Position numbers and translations under genes: made by a program. 6,067 nt of DNA, from positions 1-6,067 of the forward strand of contig JAIESC010000020.1 in NCBI GenBank assembly GCA_019746355.1, read 5' to 3'. Numbering within the stretch: position 1 is the stretch's first letter; each line of letters begins with the position of its first letter. Positions 5,491 to 6,067 of this stretch are shown here, one piece after another. The notes under the pieces were generated by a model. That model made no database searches, was not told where the DNA came from, and saw only the letters and a program-made list of their open reading frames with translations. Origin of the DNA: Xanthobacteraceae bacterium. GTDB taxonomy: Bacteria > Pseudomonadota > Alphaproteobacteria > Rhizobiales > Xanthobacteraceae.

Positions 5491-5502
5491 TGCGGCGCAC
5501 CA
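5491..5502 (+). promoter_or_regulatory. Candidate PhaR-type operator in front of etfB
   Basis: TGCGGCGCACCA fits all 12 positions of the TGCRNYGCASMA consensus that I recall for Bradyrhizobium PhaR. It is embedded in a 6-bp-arm inverted repeat, GGTGCG/CGCACC, at 5489-5501 with one central base. It lies just downstream of the tentative -10 and 52 nt before the etfB start, a position suited to repression. The palindrome is directly visible; the regulator is inferred. Confidence 0.45.
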
Positions 5503-5504
5503 AT

Positions 5505-5516
5505 TCCGGGCCCGGA
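5505..5516. promoter_or_regulatory. 12-bp perfect palindrome in the etfB leader
   Basis: TCCGGGCCCGGA is a perfect 12-bp palindrome and is followed by TTTT at 5517-5520. As RNA it can form only a short 4-bp stem with a 4-nt loop, so a strong terminator is unlikely. A protein-binding site is possible but no regulator can be named. Confidence 0.3.
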
Positions 5517-5554
5517 TTTTGGGGCTGAGAAGGCCCGAGGAGCCGATTAAGAAC

Positions 5555-6067
5555 ATGAAGATCGTGGTGCCCGTAAAACGGGTGGTGGACAAGGACATCA
5601 AAATTCGCGTCAAGGCCGATGGCTCAGGGGTCGAACTCGCCAACGTCAAGATGTCGATGAATCCTTTCGACGAGATCGCCGTCGAAGAGGCGATCCGTCT
5701 CAAGGAGGCCGGCAAGGCGACCGAGATCGTCGCCGTCTCGATCGGCCCGCAGCAGGCTTCGGAAACGATCCGCACTGCGCTTGCGATGGGCGCCGACCGC
5801 GGCATTCTCGTCAAAGCCGACGGGCCGGTGGAGCCGCTCGCGGTCGCCAAGATCCTCAAGGCCGTGGTCGATGCGGAAAAGCCCGGCCTCGTCATCATGG
5901 GCAAGCAGGCGATCGACGACGACTGCAACGCGACCGGCCAGATGCTGGCGGCGCTCACTGGCTGGCCGCAGGGCACCTTCGCCTCCAAGCTCGCCATCGA
6001 CGGCGACAGCATCCAGGTGACGCGCGAGGTCGACGGCGGCTTGCAGACGGTGAAGCTCAAGGGCCCG
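5555..6067 (+). CDS. etfB: Electron transfer flavoprotein beta subunit (3' end outside the window)
   Basis: The first 171 residues of the ETF beta subunit (family length about 249 aa) are present; the reading frame is open at the right edge. EtfB with EtfA forms a soluble heterodimer carrying FAD and AMP. It collects electrons from acyl-CoA dehydrogenases, here plausibly including Mcd, and hands them to ETF:ubiquinone oxidoreductase. Close resemblance to mitochondrial-type ETFB is seen in [13 protein letters not shown] (34-46), [15 protein letters not shown] (73-87), the nucleotide-binding [14 protein letters not shown] (116-129) and WPQGTFASK; it is not a nitrogen-fixation FixA type in these segments. 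The docking loop that inserts into dehydrogenases lies beyond the edge. GAGGAG at 5537-5542 is 12 nt before ATG 5555, a rather long spacing. etfA normally follows but cannot be checked here. Confidence 0.95.
   Translation, partial: MKIVVPVKRVVDKDIKIRVKADGSGVELANVKMSMNPFDEIAVEEAIRLKEAGKATEIVAVSIGPQQASETIRTALAMGADRGILVKADGPVEPLAVAKILKAVVDAEKPGLVIMGKQAIDDDCNATGQMLAALTGWPQGTFASKLAIDGDSIQVTREVDGGLQTVKLKGP

Larger units (their letters stand above)
5207..5554. other. Repeat- and palindrome-rich spacer before etfB
   Basis: This 348-nt stretch has no credible gene. Its first half is very rich in GC and CGCG-type self-complementary words, and holds a block of three tandem 32-bp repeats and then a nested stem-loop. 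The last 90 nt, 5463-5554, are less GC-rich and look like a promoter and leader for etfB, with a possible -35/-10 pair, an inverted repeat and a 12-bp palindrome. A GTG-started frame at 5203-5466 encodes only Arg/Ala/Pro-rich sequence and is taken to be spurious. Confidence 0.75.

Noticed and set aside
5505..5520. Intrinsic terminator TCCGGGCCCGGATTTT
   Set aside because: The hairpin would have only a 4-bp stem and the T-run is four bases, and it sits in the leader directly before etfB.

Overview
The window reads as chromosomal DNA of a GC-rich alphaproteobacterium, most likely a Bradyrhizobium/Rhodopseudomonas-type member of the Hyphomicrobiales. This rests on the protein families, on strong G/C preference at third codon positions, and on a GC-rich palindromic repeat block of a style I associate with those genomes. 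No database search was possible, so the taxon is an inference. No transposase, integrase, tRNA, rRNA or phage gene is visible.

Layout. Positions 1-333 hold no convincing gene and serve as the leader of the first gene. Positions 334-2010 (+) encode a long acyl-CoA dehydrogenase with an extra N-terminal domain, recognised as (2S)-methylsuccinyl-CoA dehydrogenase (Mcd) of the ethylmalonyl-CoA pathway. Positions 2110-2556 (+) encode a small cytosolic protein of the Host_attach family. It ends tail-to-tail, 6 nt from an NAD(P)-binding atypical SDR/epimerase-like protein on the minus strand (2563-3492). A divergent spacer of about 210 nt carries palindromes and leads to a second plus-strand cluster: a 63-aa two-helix HIG1-domain membrane protein (3704-3895), a PduO-type ATP:cob(I)alamin adenosyltransferase (3978-4550), and, 2 nt later, an unrecognised exported protein with four cysteines (4553-5206). 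A 348-nt spacer follows, with three tandem 32-bp hairpin-forming repeats, a nested stem-loop and a palindrome-rich leader. The last gene is the electron-transfer flavoprotein beta subunit etfB (5555 to the right edge, incomplete).

How the genes fit together. Mcd is an FAD enzyme that passes electrons to ETF, whose beta subunit is encoded here. The adenosyltransferase makes adenosylcobalamin, the cofactor of ethylmalonyl-CoA mutase and methylmalonyl-CoA mutase in the same carbon route. A HIG1 protein suggests a link to the respiratory chain that finally accepts the electrons. The enzymes of the window therefore converge on acyl-CoA/C2 assimilation and respiration, although the remaining pathway genes (ccr, ecm, mch, mcl) are not here.

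The most useful non-coding observation is that the leaders of both mcd and etfB carry a TGC-N3-GCA element. The two elements match, at 11/12 and 12/12 positions, the operator consensus I remember for the polyhydroxybutyrate regulator PhaR of Bradyrhizobium. I found no clearly undescribed multi-gene system; the other points of interest are the repeat block before etfB, a 9-mer that recurs near gene starts, and the unknown exported protein.
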